This document shows positions 12,620 to 24,390 of a DNA stretch of 64,000 bases, in pieces. The stretch comes from Icerya purchasi (Eukaryota; Arthropoda; Insecta; Hemiptera; Monophlebidae): positions 514,806,815-514,870,814 of the forward strand of contig CM077115.1 in NCBI GenBank assembly GCA_039619475.1, written 5' to 3'. Position numbers and translations under genes: made by a program. A model generated the notes under the pieces. It worked only from the letters and a program-made list of their open reading frames with translations. It did not search any database and was not told the origin of the DNA. Every line of letters starts with the position of its first letter. Within the stretch, counting starts at the first letter, position 1.

Positions 12620-15035
12620 TGGATGATTTCTCACGATTTTGTTCTTTACGAAATGATAATCTGAACTGGCTGGTTTTGTCAAAAATTACGACAATATTTC
12701 TACTCTGTTTAAAATACAGACCATTTCATCTGGTGCCCATAAATTTCGAACAGACAAACATGTTAGAAACCGATTCGAGAAAAGAACATGTGTGTGAAAT
12801 TACTGAACGAACAGCAAAATAGCGTTTTCTCGGTCTTATTTGCCAATGTGTTTTTTTTCGTCCTTTATCTATACATGTTCCAGCAGATCCATCCCTTTAA
12901 CTAACCCCGAAGAGAAGAGTTTCTTGCGAACAGCCGTTGTCCATAAATCTGTCGACAATAAGCCCGAATAGATTTCACTTTGTAAAGACAAAAGATGTTC
13001 GATCGATTCCGATAAATTTGGCGCGAAATGTGCGACGTAATTACGACGCCTACACACATATGGATTTATTTTTTTTTAACGGTTTTCTAACAACAATTTT
13101 CATTAAGATTAATACCATCGAAATTTCCTGTTTAAGACAATACGTTCATCTACTGATAATAAATATTTTTTATTTCTTTCTAAAAAGGGGGAAATTAAAA
13201 CAGACATACAACACACACACTGACAAAAAGACACCAAGCTGACGCTGTCAAAAACTCCAGAAACAGAAAGAATAGTTTGTTTTTTTTTCCGAAGCCGGTT
13301 TGAAATGTTAACAGATAAAAAAAAAGGGAAAAATATCGAGTAATCGAGAAGAACTAAATAACTTACAAGCGACATCAGCAGTCCGGGTTAAATAACATGA
13401 TAAGCAAAGCAACGATCTGGCTCATTTTATAATTCTAAGAATAGGCTGTTCTGTTTTTTTGTTGCACCTCCAGCCATAGCGCGATTAAAAATGCGTACGA
13501 ACAGATTTCCGGTTATTTTTTTATTTCTCCGATAAATAATTCGACATCTCCTTCGAATTTCATCGTATATAAATAAACCTGTAACCCGACTAAAATAAGT
13601 TCGAATAGTTATTTTGAGTTTTGAAAATATATTTGAAAGCAAACATATATGTACACAATTTTTGACTTTAGTACAAGAGTTTGAAAGAATTTAATTCTGA
13701 AAATTAGGTTATTTTCGGTCGATAGAACAGAAAATTACAAATATTTTGAATCACCACATAGAATTGTTAAAATGCTAAATTTAAGACAGGCGAAATTGAC
13801 GGTTTTGTCGGCATGAGATAAAAAACGCTGGTGTAAAACGGTCGTGAGAATTATTGGTACATATAAAGTGGAAAAAAAACGGTTGTAAATCGCCGATGCG
13901 GTACGTGAGCAAAACAAATGAAATCAATAGCCGAGTCGAAAGAGCAAAAGGAGAAATGTATGAATAAAAAAACCGGTCGTGTTAAAATTGTAACAATACT
14001 ACCAAAAAGGTTGTTATGTTCCGACTAAATATTCTTAATAATAAATGGACAAAGGTTGTCGGCAGTAAGAAAGAACCATTCCGGAACACCAGAAAAAATG
14101 GTCCATTGTATAAAATGAGAAAACGGTACTCGTGACACTCACCCGGTCGATAGTCATTGACGGAATCAGAAATTACACCCAAAAAATACCGTTCTTCGTT
14201 AACGATTTAGTTTTTTCGCGCGGATAGCATGTTATATATGCAAACATATATATAATCACAAAACACATATTTTACATAGTTTTATTGGGTTATTTACTTT
14301 TTTAAAATATTTTCTATTTTTTCGAATTAACCACTTCAGCGTGAAATACAGATAAACAGACTTTTGCGATGTAAATTTAAGAGTTCGGTTAGCAATAGTG
14401 ATACAAAACGGACGAAGATGATTAATAATTAATCGGTCAAGTTCATTATCGGTTCTTTTTTTTTTTTAATGTATAATCAGACGTATTTAAAAAATTACAA
14501 ACTATCAACTCTACGTCATTTAAAGTGTAACATAACTGGATTGAATTTGCTTCTAATATGTATTTGTTATATTATCTATCTTTTTCATTCGTATCTAGCA
14601 AGTTTATTTGAGGATACGTTCATTGAAGTTTCTTCTGTTATCTATGATTTTAATTGTATATTTAATTTTGTGGCGAATCTAGCTGGGTTTCAAAGAAATA
14701 TCGGAAAAGACAAAAAGGCGCAAAAATTTTTTAACCACTTTATTTTCAGTTCAAATAAATGAAATGTATCAATTCCGGATTTTAATTTTTAAAAAACTTG
14801 ATTTTATTTCTTTACTATATTGTTACTATTTATTAAAAAACAAAAGGTGATACAACGTGATATGATAGAAATGGTTTTCCATTGAAAAATGATTTTTAAT
14901 CACTTTATTTCCTTACTTGATTTACCAAATCAGATTAAGTTCTTTAACAATGTAGGTGCAATTGAAGGTCGTAGTTATAACGTTGGAACATATGAAATAA
15001 AAGATGCAACTAATCTCGACTACCTATTAGTGTTT
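12620..15035. other. Mixed stretch with CG-richer patches, no gene recognised
   Basis: Segments around 12620-13060 and 13430-14210 contain more CG dinucleotides than the rest of this half and several open stretches of 60-100 codons. None shows a domain, and they overlap on both strands, so I call no gene. The rest is AT-rich. Confidence 0.4.
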
Positions 15036-15441
15036 TAATCTTGAACTTTATTACGCAGCACCGCTAGTGCGACCGGCTAAAAAGAGGGTAATTTTCGGGA
15101 ATTTTTTTAAAGAAAACTACTGCTTCGATTGTTTTGAAATTTTCAGGCTATATCTATACATATTTGAAGTTAACATTACAATTATTTTAGAATAAAAATG
15201 TTTAATTTTTCGTTAGTTATTGATTACTTCCCCAGCTTCTAAAAAAAAAAAAAGTTGCCCCACTGCTGCAGTGATTGTGCCGTTCATAGTGACTGAAATT
15301 GAAAAAAAAAAACGTTAAACTTAAATGACCCAAGATAGAAAAAAAAATTGAAATCTAAAAAATTGGAGGAGTTTTGAAAAAAAATTATAAATTTTACTTA
15401 CAAATTTGATGATAGCAATAGTTTTGTGCCGATTTGTGCCG

Positions 15442-15624
15442 CTAATAAAAAATTTTGTGCCACACTCTAACACGCTTACGACGCAATTTTAAAGATGCAA
15501 AATCATTTATTATATCATCAAAATTGAAATTCTTTACTAACTGTTCTTCAACAAATAAAACAGATAAATCGTTTAACTTTTAGTGAGACATTGTTGATCT
15601 GAAAAAAATTTTAATTCTTTTCAT
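15442..15624 (-). pseudogene. hAT-type transposase, C-terminal tail (inverse copy)
   Basis: On the minus strand a 61-codon frame, from an ATG at 15624 to a stop at 15442, is interrupted by a single TAA at codon 15. After the stop it reads KLNDLSVLFVEEQLVKNFNF and then DDIINDFASLKLRRKR. Just before the stop comes RIKIFFRSTMSH, which corresponds to the K-x-W-L-R-S-T-M-x-Q motif at the end of the hAT dimerisation domain. This copy keeps the spacing of the tail better than the one at 340-450. The catalytic region is absent. Confidence 0.6.
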
Positions 15625-16015
15625 TGTAGGAAAGGAGCGTCTTGCTGAGCAAATTTTATTCAGTGTTAATCTTTCCTTGTGTTTTTTCCCATCATGTTAT
15701 CACGTTATTGTAATTGTGTTTTTTGTAGTATTGTTAGAGTTGGTTTTTCCAGTAACATTGAGTTTTTACTTTTGTTTGTTAAATGATTACAAACTAAATA
15801 AAGTATATTTATCCATAATATATTATTTTTGCCGTTAGCGTGTTCATTCATCAGATTCAGTATTCAGAATAGTTTCAACAGGTTATGGGACCAGCACGCT
15901 TCCCGCAGTGCCCCATTGCCACATTGCTTTGAGCACTTTTCATTGTTTTTTACGGCAAGAAATACTATAAATAATTCTTCGAAAAATCTTCTAACTTTTG
16001 TCATATCAAAGAAGT
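15478..16015 (-). repeat. Inverted partner of the 115-450 hAT-related segment
   Basis: Reverse complement of 115-450 with about 200 extra bases at roughly 15625-15828. The outer half contains CACGCTTCCCGCAGTGCCCC, shared by both copies. A hAT-like GGGCTGTAGCCCATTTAAAT block further on, near 16436-16460, suggests the element extends to about 16480, but I could not find a matching 8-bp duplication. Confidence 0.65.
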
Positions 16016-16489
16016 AGCGCTACTACATTTGTGAATTTTCAGTTCTTCTTCCAGTCTTGTTTGACCTCTTATCATGCCGACCAGCCATTGTCTCGTGCAT
16101 ACTTCGAGAATTTCCTCTAACTGCTAATATTACAACCGTTTTGTCTAATAATAAAGAAACGTCTCGGTTTACACTTCGTTAATTTTAAATTCATTTCTCG
16201 ATTCCCCTGCTTACAAGTCACTTGTCTCTATAATCATTTGGAAATTTTACCTAAATCAATATATTCCCATTTTAACTTTTCTGTACATTAATGCAAGTTA
16301 AAAAATGATTTTATCACATTCGTCTCATGACTAAAACGCCATAATATGTAATAATATTTTGGAAATTTTTAGTATTTTTCAAAAGAAAAAACTTTTCAAT
16401 CTCATGTAAATTTGCCGCCTTTCGAATTTTGCCGCTGTGGGCTGTAGCCCATTTAAATCCGCGGTGTAAATCCATGACTGGCTATTATA

Positions 16490-17944
16490 ATAAGTAACGT
16501 TTCCGGAAAAAATTTAGAGAGAGGATGTTTTTAACGAACTACCTACGAACAGGATATTGTTAGGAAGGGATTATTTTTAACAATGAGATCATGTTTTCTT
16601 TATTTTGCTACTAATTCTTTTTCCGCCGAAATAATGACAACTGTTTTACAATAAAACTAAAATCATTTTATATATTTCAATATATTCTTTTCCATTTAAG
16701 TATATACGTTTTATCTTCCTGTCTTATTTTTAAGTCAGTTGTTTCTTTTGAAAAGTTCTCGTTTTTGTTTTCTTTTGTTCAGTGTTATCGATCTATTGAT
16801 TTCAAAATGTTTTTAATAGAACATCACCAATAAAAATGTTATAGTATTTATTTTCTTCCGTTAGAACTCTAAATGTTTTTTTACATAAAATACCTAATTT
16901 GTACATATAGAATTCCAGATACCGGATAAGATAAAAAATGAAGGCAGTCCAAAGAGTTTGTGAGCAAGACAAATAAAAGATTTAAAAGAACGAAGAGAGG
17001 TCATCGGAGTTGACCAATATTCAAACGTGTGAAATTTCAAAATCGAGACCCCTGTAAAAGCAACAAAATACCGTCATCGTTTTTTCATGAAACCATAAAA
17101 AAATTAATAATAGTGAGAAGATGGTGTTCGAACGGAACAGCTAGCGGTTAATTAAAAAAGAAAATGGCCTTTTGCTGCACGTGAAAGGTCACACAAAACA
17201 GGGTTCGATCAGGTACAGAATGTGATAGAAACCTACGCCACCCGACAATAACAAACAACTGGCCCGTGAAAATGCAATTTCTTTGTTAAAAAACGATTCC
17301 AGTACAGAATACTATCTTCACGATTGAAGAGAGAAACGTATGTGTGTCGGCCAGAGACATAATTTAAACACTGGAATTGTGCACCGGAAGTTTGCCGGTA
17401 TGAAATATAAAAAAACGAACGGAAATATGAGCAGCGTCAAGTCAGCCCCCCATTATGGAATTTTAAAATCAAATTAAACTAAACGAATTGTGCCCGTTTT
17501 GTAAATACTTTGATCCGCTCGCGGTACAAATATACACATTAAAATCATGCACAAAAAAGTAAACTCTTTACATCAATTTTTTGCAGTCAGCATCGAATTC
17601 AAATTGCAACAATAATTAAAAACTAATTAACGAGTACATACATAATTGTTCACTTTCTTTAAGCTGAATAATGAACATTTACTCCACTTTGATTTGTTGC
17701 CGGTTTTGAAAAGTTAATGTTGCTGAAGAACAATCATACGATTGATAATACGTTACTCTGAAATGTATTATACCTTTTATCTAATTATTTTTTACTTTCA
17801 GCGCGTTTGCCATTTTTAACTTTTACAACAAACTTTAAAGTCGATATCGCTTTTTTACTGGTGGTATACTTCTGCATGAACGAAGAATCATTGAAATCAA
17901 TTTGCATAGTTATGCGTAACCAAATACAAAAGAAATAAATAAAA
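16490..17944. other. Intergenic stretch, no gene recognised
   Basis: No supported coding region. A CG-richer patch at about 16950-17450 has no long frame and matches nothing else in the window. Confidence 0.4.
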
Positions 17945-18225
17945 TAAGTTCAGTCAAGCATGATGTTTCATGCGCTCAGGGTTACTCCGTTTAGCTATAA
18001 TACTGGCTGCGTAAGGGGGGGACACATAATTTTTTGCGCTTACTCGAACTTTTAGGCAAACTTTGAGAGTTTCGTTAAGGAAATGAAATGTGGTTTTGTT
18101 TCCGACAAATAGAGATCTTTTCAACAATATATCATAAGCCGGGGAAAAAAATATTTTTCAAATTTTTTGAGCTTTCGGCGCCTCAAAGGTTTGAATATAG
18201 TTGGAAGCTTAGCTATATTTTTGCT
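17945..18225 (-). repeat. Inverted terminal unit of the tandem-unit repeat family
   Basis: The reverse complement carries one complete unit: TTATGATATATTGTTGAAAA, then CTATTTGTCGGAAACAAAAC, then CCTTAACGAAACT, then AGTATTATAGCTAAA. It ends in CCTGAGCGCATGAAACATCA, the same end as the element at 24361-24390. It stops within a base or so of the zinc-finger inverted repeat that starts at 18226, so the two are joined at a sharp breakpoint. Confidence 0.8.
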
Positions 18226-18557
18226 TTTGTGGTGAATCCACCAACGTTACTGGTAAATATATTGAATACAGTACAAAATGTAATGTATGTAATAAAATAA
18301 TTAAAAATCGTCATTTTACTAACCACAGTCGATATTGTGGTATATGTAAAATTTGTAATTCTAAATTTTCGATTAAGACTGAATTTCTGGCGCATAAAAA
18401 AATATGTAACTATTTCATTGCATACCCAAGAATGTGCGATACGTGTAAAAAAACATTTAAAAGTAAATTCTCATTCTGTAATCACAAAGATCTATGTAAT
18501 GGTATTAATATTCGTAATATAACTAACAATTTTACATGGAAAGATGAATCGAAGTTA
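18226..18557 (+). repeat. Inverted duplicate of the zinc-finger coding segment (left arm)
   Basis: This 332-base arm is about 95 percent identical to the reverse complement of 18788-19119, with a 230-base loop between. It encodes, on the plus strand, a second broken version of the C2HC finger array. The arm begins part-way into the frame, without the start codon region, and differs from the other copy by a small number of substitutions. Confidence 0.85.
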
Positions 18558-19156
18558 GGTTTCAAGACTTTATCTTTGCATGTATGTTGTAATACTATTT
18601 TTCTGTTGTTAAATGTTAAATTACAATCATTACATTTAATTTCATTTACGTTAATTTTACAATAATCATGGTCTCTTAAATGCGTCAATATAACGTGTTT
18701 TTTTGTATAATTATGCTCTATTAATTTAGAATTTTTATTAACACTACTGCAATTTTCAATGCCATCAGTGACATGTTTATTTTCATTTAATTTCAATTCA
18801 TCATTCCGTGTCAAATTATTAGTAATATTACGAATATTAATACCATTACATAGATCTTTATGATTACAGAATGAGAATCTACTTTTAAATGTTTTTTTAC
18901 ACGTATCGCACATTCTTGGGTATGCAATTAAATGGTTACATATTTTTTTATGCGCCAGAAATTCAGTCTTAATCGAAAATTTAGAATTACAAATGTTACA
19001 TATACCACAATATCGACTGTGGTTAGTAAAATGACGATTTTTAATTATTTTATTACATACATTACATTTTTTACCGTATTCAATATATTTACCAGTAACG
19101 TTGGTGGATTCACCACAAACCCGTTGCATATTAAGTCTATCCATCTTTACTATCAC
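18558..19156 (-). CDS. C2HC zinc-finger array protein, N-terminal part (truncated)
   Basis: A minus-strand frame opens at 19156 (the internal ATG at 19144, MDRLNMQR, is an equally good start). It encodes three evenly spaced fingers: C31-x2-C34-x11-H46-x3-C50, C53-x2-C56-x12-H69-x3-C73 and C83-x2-C86-x12-H99-x3-C103. A fourth cysteine/histidine cluster (CNDC...HTC) comes near residue 177. The frame continues to 18482, but its last 25 codons read antisense through the inverted duplicate arm and are not native. The native product is therefore cut at about residue 200. Tandem C2HC fingers suggest nucleic-acid binding. Fingers of this kind precede polymerases in some large DNA transposons, but no polymerase is present and that link is inference. 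The frame starts about 660 bases inside the right 71-bp repeat and points inward. Confidence 0.6.
18788..19119 (-). repeat. Inverted duplicate of the zinc-finger segment (right arm)
   Basis: Partner of 18226-18557. This copy is contiguous with the start region and with the loop sequence that continues the same frame, so it appears to be the original and the left arm the copy. Confidence 0.85.
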
Positions 19157-19189
19157 TAAACAATATTTCTTGAATGCTTAAATTTTTAA

Positions 19190-19818
19190 AAATTTTTGTT
19201 TCAAAAATTGAACGCCAGCACCATAAACCGCATCGATCCAATAAAGCCTCAAGGCAACTGATCACAAATCTACCCAGCCGGTTTTTCAGTTCCGCGCCTT
19301 TATTTGTATCGATTTACAATATTATTTAAATCGATTGATAGATAGTTAAAATCGATTAATACATAATTAAAATAAATTTACTGGATGGTCAATATGCACT
19401 AAATAATTTAAATTAATTGTTTTTTACGTTTGTCTTTTAACTAAACTTCATCATATTTCAATTGAAACATTAACAATATCAAATTAAATATTTATAACTT
19501 AAACTAATTAACAAATTTTTAGTAATATTTCGAAATAAATTATGTATTACATTTGATATTATATTAATATATTCTATTAAATTAAATATGCACTAAATAA
19601 TTAAAATTAATTGTTTTTTACATTTGTCTTTTAACTAAACTTATTCATGTCTCAATTGAAACATTAAAATATCAAATTAAATAATTTAATATATTCTAAA
19701 ATTTTTATTAAAATATATTAAATGCAATAACATTATCATTTTATCATTTTAAAATTAAAATAAATTAAAATAAATTTAAAATTAAAATAAATTTATAACC
19801 TTTGATCAGAAAATTCCT
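19190..19818. other. AT-rich stretch with an internal direct repeat, no gene
   Basis: Upstream of the zinc-finger frame. A block containing ATATGCACTAAATAATT and a following AATTGTTTTTTAC, then TTTGTCTTTTAACTAAACTT, occurs twice (about 19391-19450 and 19587-19642), an imperfect direct duplication of about 200 bases. No promoter elements can be assigned with confidence. Confidence 0.5.
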
Positions 19819-19889
19819 ATATCGATATCGGCCAAAAAATTTGTTAACCTACGTCACACGCAGTGGCATTTTCTCTATAATAAAGCACA
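19819..19889 (-). repeat. 71-bp perfect inverted repeat, right copy
   Basis: Exact reverse complement of 8087-8157. Just outside it a short piece, ATAATAAAGCAC, is repeated (about 19893-19904), so the outer edge of this copy carries a small tandem duplication the left copy lacks. Confidence 0.85.
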
Positions 19890-20204
19890 TCCATAATAAA
19901 GCACGTCCATTAAATCAGAATTCCAAACTGACGATCGACTAAAAATTTTATAGGACTTATAGAGAGAGAAATAAGTCAGAGTTAAATTAGTCGTAAACAA
20001 ATTTTATTTTTATCGGATTAATCCGGTTGATTGCAAATAAAATTATAAATCGATTTATTAAGTTAATGCAAATTACAAGATGGCTTCTGCACCATTTTGG
20101 TTTTGCACATTTGCAGATTTTGTGGAGTTTTTTACGTTCGTTTGGATAATTTGATGTTTGTCTCATTTTTTTGTTTTTTATTTCGTTTTATTATATATTG
20201 AATA

Positions 20205-20504
20205 CATGGGCGTCGCCAGCGGGGGGCAGGGGGGCAGCTGCCCCCCTGGAGCTTTGAAACTTTTTAATCAACTGGCCATAATGAGTGTTCATAGGCGCGT
20301 AATCATGAATAATTTGTCAGAAACCCACGAAAATTATGTTTTAATTAAGATTTTATTCTTGTTTAATAAAATATTAAGCCTTTACAACTTATAAATTTCA
20401 TTTTTTCTATAACTCATATCCTTTTTCTATCATCTTGCCCCCCACCCCTGGCGGCTGGCAACTCATCTTGCCCACCCCTGGCCCATCGGCTGGCGACGCC
20501 CTTG
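20205..20504 (+). mobile_element. hAT-type MITE, copy 2 (300 bp)
   Basis: Termini CATGGGCGTCGCCAGC and GGCTGGCGACGCCCTTG. A perfect 8-bp duplication ATTGAATA lies at 20197-20204 and 20505-20512. The core matches copy 1 nearly throughout. A 78-codon open stretch across it is a chance frame in non-coding repeat sequence. Confidence 0.9.
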
Positions 20505-20952
20505 ATTGAATACCTATTTACACATTTCAGACGTACATTGTATTACAAAATCCAATTTTTCAGATTCATGGAAGTATATAGTTCTTTTTTTTTCATTTGA
20601 ATTATTGTTCTGTTTTATTACGCTATATGTCTTTTTAATAAATGTTAATAATGACCAATTTTTATTCCTATTACATTACCACGTATGTTTGTACGATTTA
20701 TGATTATATTAAGCACTTTTCATTTTTATAGTGATTTAAGTTTTTTGTTAAATGTACTAGCAGTAAAATTACCTGCATTATAAATGAAAATAAATGTTAT
20801 TTTTTACAGTAAATCGTGATTACAGTAATATTACATTGCAGGTGAGATTTTTTAAATTGAAATTATTAGAAGTATTACATTGCGGAACACGAATTTCATT
20901 ATATTTTATTATCTTTAAGAATATATAGTACTTTGAGAAATACATATTTATA

Positions 20953-21221
20953 CATGGGCGTCGCCAGCGGCGGCAGGGGGCAGCTGCCCCCCTCCTAGAG
21001 CCTTGAAACTTTTTAATCAACTGGCCATGATGAGTATTCATAGGCGCCTAATCATGGACAACTTGCCAGAAACCCACGAAAATTATGATTTAATTAAGAT
21101 TTTATTCTTGTTTAATAAAATATTAAGCCTTTACAACTTATAAATTTTATTTTTCCTATAACTCATATCCTCTTCCTATCATCTTGCCCCCCCCCCCGGC
21201 TCATCGGCTGGCGACGCCTTG
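20953..21221 (+). mobile_element. hAT-type MITE, copy 3 (269 bp)
   Basis: Same termini and core as copies 1 and 2, but the 3' end lacks the internal doubling of the CTGGC...ATCGGCTGGC block. The flanking octamers are TATTTATA (20945-20952) and TATGTATA (21222-21229), one mismatch. It lies about 450 bases downstream of copy 2 in the same orientation, an independent insertion because the flanks differ. Confidence 0.87.
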
Positions 21222-21229
21222 TATGTATA

Positions 21230-22808
21230 TTAAATATGTTTCAGTAAATTTTAATATTCTTTAATAGTGTTCTACGTAAATTTTTATACAGTAACGCGCC
21301 AGGAATGTAGACGAAAGCGCCAAGTTGTATCGCTTCAAGATCATGTAGTTTGCGCGAATTTTTATCCGTGCGATTCCAGAGTAATGTGTATCAAGAGTAA
21401 AGAAAAAATTCGCATGCATGTTCAGTCTGGAGGCGCTGAATCAAATTGTTTTGCAGTCACATACACAAATCAATAGCGAGATTTTTATGCATGTCAGTGT
21501 GTGTGTGTACGAGCATATGGTAGTGCGGTATTTGCAATACATTTTCTTTGGATCTTTTTTATAGCTGTCGTTTATTCACGGCGGAACTGGAAGCGATGGT
21601 CGGTCCCTTTTTTTAGTCCGTAATATCACTGCGGTAGAAGTTATACCGGCTCATTTATTTTATTTTCACTGCCACCACTACTAATGTTTCAGTCTGTTAA
21701 AATATAAACACTTTCGAAATTGAGGCTACATGCAATTGTATTATTGAAAAACTTCCTTTTAGTATATTAAATTTTCAGGAAAAAATGAATATTATTTAGA
21801 ATGATAAACCAACGCCTAGTTTAGAAAATTTAATTACAAAATCAAAAGGTATGTAAAATATTTAACCGCTATTTTCAGACAAATTTATACATAATGCCAT
21901 GGTTATGCAGTTACGAGAAAATAAAAAAATTGTTCTATTGCCTTCGCCTTTTAAGCAAGAAAAAAAATGTATGAAATGCAAATGACTGATTTGATTCAGT
22001 TTTTGGGAAAGATAGAAAGCTATCATGAAAAAAGATATTTTTAAAAATAATCGATGTTACGTAAACAAATATGTCTAATAGGTTTAATGATGTAACAAAA
22101 TTACAATTTTTAAATCTTAAATATAAACATTTGTTAAATTTTCAATAAAATTTTCTGGAAAAAGACTTAAAATTTAAAACAGAATTACGGAAACTTTTTC
22201 GATCTTGCAAGTTTGAAAAGTGTACTTTCAAGATTCTAACATACATAAAAACACTGTGGTGCATCTCATACTTGGATGCTTCAGATCTAACAGATGTTTT
22301 TCCAGAAGTGTGTACAAGTTTTCGCATTTAATAACCACAATTCCAGCAACCACTTCGACTGCAATAGTTGATCATTCTCAGCAATGAAATGAATAAAAAC
22401 GTATTTAAGAAATACGCAAGGTTGGGAGAGTGACTATCTACATTAGATTTTTTCAGTATTGAAAAATAATTATTAAACATTAAGAAACGAGCGTCTTTTC
22501 GTGATGATGTAATAGACATTTTCTCAAACAAGAACCGGAAAATTGAATTAATTTACAAAAAAATAAGACATTTCGTTCTTCTTAATTAATTTTTATTTCT
22601 GTTTTGTATTTAAACGAATTTTACACGTGTTTATTTTTATATAAAAAAAAGATTTTATTGCGGCGCTTCCTCAGTTCTGAAATTCACGCTATGCCACTGC
22701 TAATGTGTGTGTGCGTGTGCATATTACACAACTTCTTACTTTCTTCGCTAATCAAAAATTTTATTTCAGAAACTTTCGTTGAAGTATAATGTGAAATTAA
22801 TTTTGTTT
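21230..22808. other. Intergenic stretch, no gene recognised
   Basis: Open stretches of 60-70 codons occur on both strands but carry no recognisable domain. No terminal repeats were seen. Confidence 0.4.
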
Positions 22809-22809
22809 A

Positions 22810-24390
22810 TTAGGATTCCGTACACATATAATGCACGGAATCCTAATAAGATGGATCAAACACGACAAAAATATCAAATAAAAATCAATAACTCGTGAAC
22901 GATTTGACTTATAAACTTCAATTAAAATTCTCTTTAAAACGATCTATAACTTCAAGATGACCGATTACCCTGGGCGGCAAAAAACCCAAAAAACCGTCAA
23001 GAACATATAATATGGTATTTAAGACACCTCAAAAATCACTTAAAAAATCATAACTCAGCACTAGATAAACCGTTAAAAGTGAAATTCGAAATATAAAATA
23101 AAATGCAGGAGTCCTTTCATAAAATCAAAAAAATACGTTAAAAAAATTACTTAACCCCAACTTTTTAGGCCAAAAATATCAAAAAAAAGGAAGTTTAGTA
23201 AGTATTAACCTGTGTAAAAACGTTGGAGAAACCAAAACGTATTTCAGACATGTATAAAAGACTACTTCATAGGAAAAATATAGCAACTTATTAGGACCCC
23301 AGGGGTGCCAAAAGTTCAAAAGTTTTGAATAAAATATTTTTTTATCCCCGGCATGCGATGTATTGTTAGAAAGACTGCTATTTGTCCCGAACGAAACCGT
23401 ATTTCATTTCTTTAACAAAGCTTTCGAAGTTATCGTAAAGCTCAAAAAAGCACAAAAAACATCATGTCGTCTAGCGCTGCGAGTATTATAGCTACAAATT
23501 TTAAACACGGTTAAAAATTTCTGCTTCCACGTATATTTCTGTAGTTTGGAACATCCTGGGTCCTAGCTTTAAAAATAGAATTCCAGGGCTTCAAAAGTTC
23601 AAAATTTTATAAAAAAAATTTTTTTTTCCAGGCATGTTATATATCGGAAAGATCGTTATTTGTTGAGAATAAAACGGTACTTAAATTTCTTAACGAAATT
23701 TTCGAAGTTCACGAAAAGTTCAAAAAAGCGCGAGTTCTAATCTGTGGCCTCCTTTTTGCGGTGCGAGTATTATAGCTAAAAATTTTGAACAAGGTTAAAA
23801 ATATACAAATCCACGTATATTTTATTGGTTTCGAACATCTAGGTTTCTAATTTTAAAATTAACCCATCGGAGCTTCAAAAGCTCGAACTTTTTGGGGGGA
23901 AAGTTTTTTCCTCGGGCATATGGTATATTGTTGGAAAGAATGTTATTTGACGGAAACTAACCCATAAGTCATTTCCTTAATGAAACTTTTGAAGTTGACG
24001 AAAAGTTCAAAAAAGCGCGGACGATAACATATGTGTCCTTTTCTGAAAGACGCGAGTATCATAGTTAAAAATTTTAAACAAGGTTAAAAATATGAACATT
24101 CCCTATATTTTTCTAGTTTGAAGCATTGGAGTTTCCAACGTCAGAAGTAGACCCCGGGAGGCGCGGAATACTCGAAATATTTGATAAAAAAAATTTTTCG
24201 GTCATGTGATATATTAATTGAGAGATTACTATTTGTCGGGAACGAAATCGTATTTCATTTTCGTAACGATAATTTTAAAAAAATCGCAAAAAATCACGTT
24301 CCTCTTCCTCTTTGCAACGGAATTATATAAATATAAATTATAATTACGTTAACTTAGGTAAGGAATCCTGAGCGCATAAAACATCATGCT
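22810..24390 (+). repeat. Tandem-unit repeat element with terminal hairpin (about 1.6 kb)
   Basis: The element opens with a hairpin, TTAGGATTCCGTAC and its complement, at 22810-22846 and ends in GGAATCCTGAGCGCATAAAA. Between about 23290 and 24340 four degenerate units follow each other. Their GGCATG-like marks lie at 23350, 23631, 23915 and 24200, a period of 281-285 bases. Each unit holds a CTATTTG block, a CATTTC block with AACGAAA, a run of AAAAAGCGC and GCGAGTATTATAGCTA. Stops occur in every frame. Related pieces lie at 4440, 9530 and 17945. Confidence 0.75.

Noticed and set aside
12619..14182. Several 60-100 codon open stretches as host genes
   Set aside because: They overlap on both strands, lack domains and splice context, and are no longer than expected by chance in CG-richer DNA.
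18482..18557. Last 25 codons of the zinc-finger frame as native protein
   Set aside because: They are the antisense of the inverted duplicate arm.
20158..20394. 78-codon open stretch across a MITE
   Set aside because: It runs from unique flank into the MITE; the same core in other copies has different stops.
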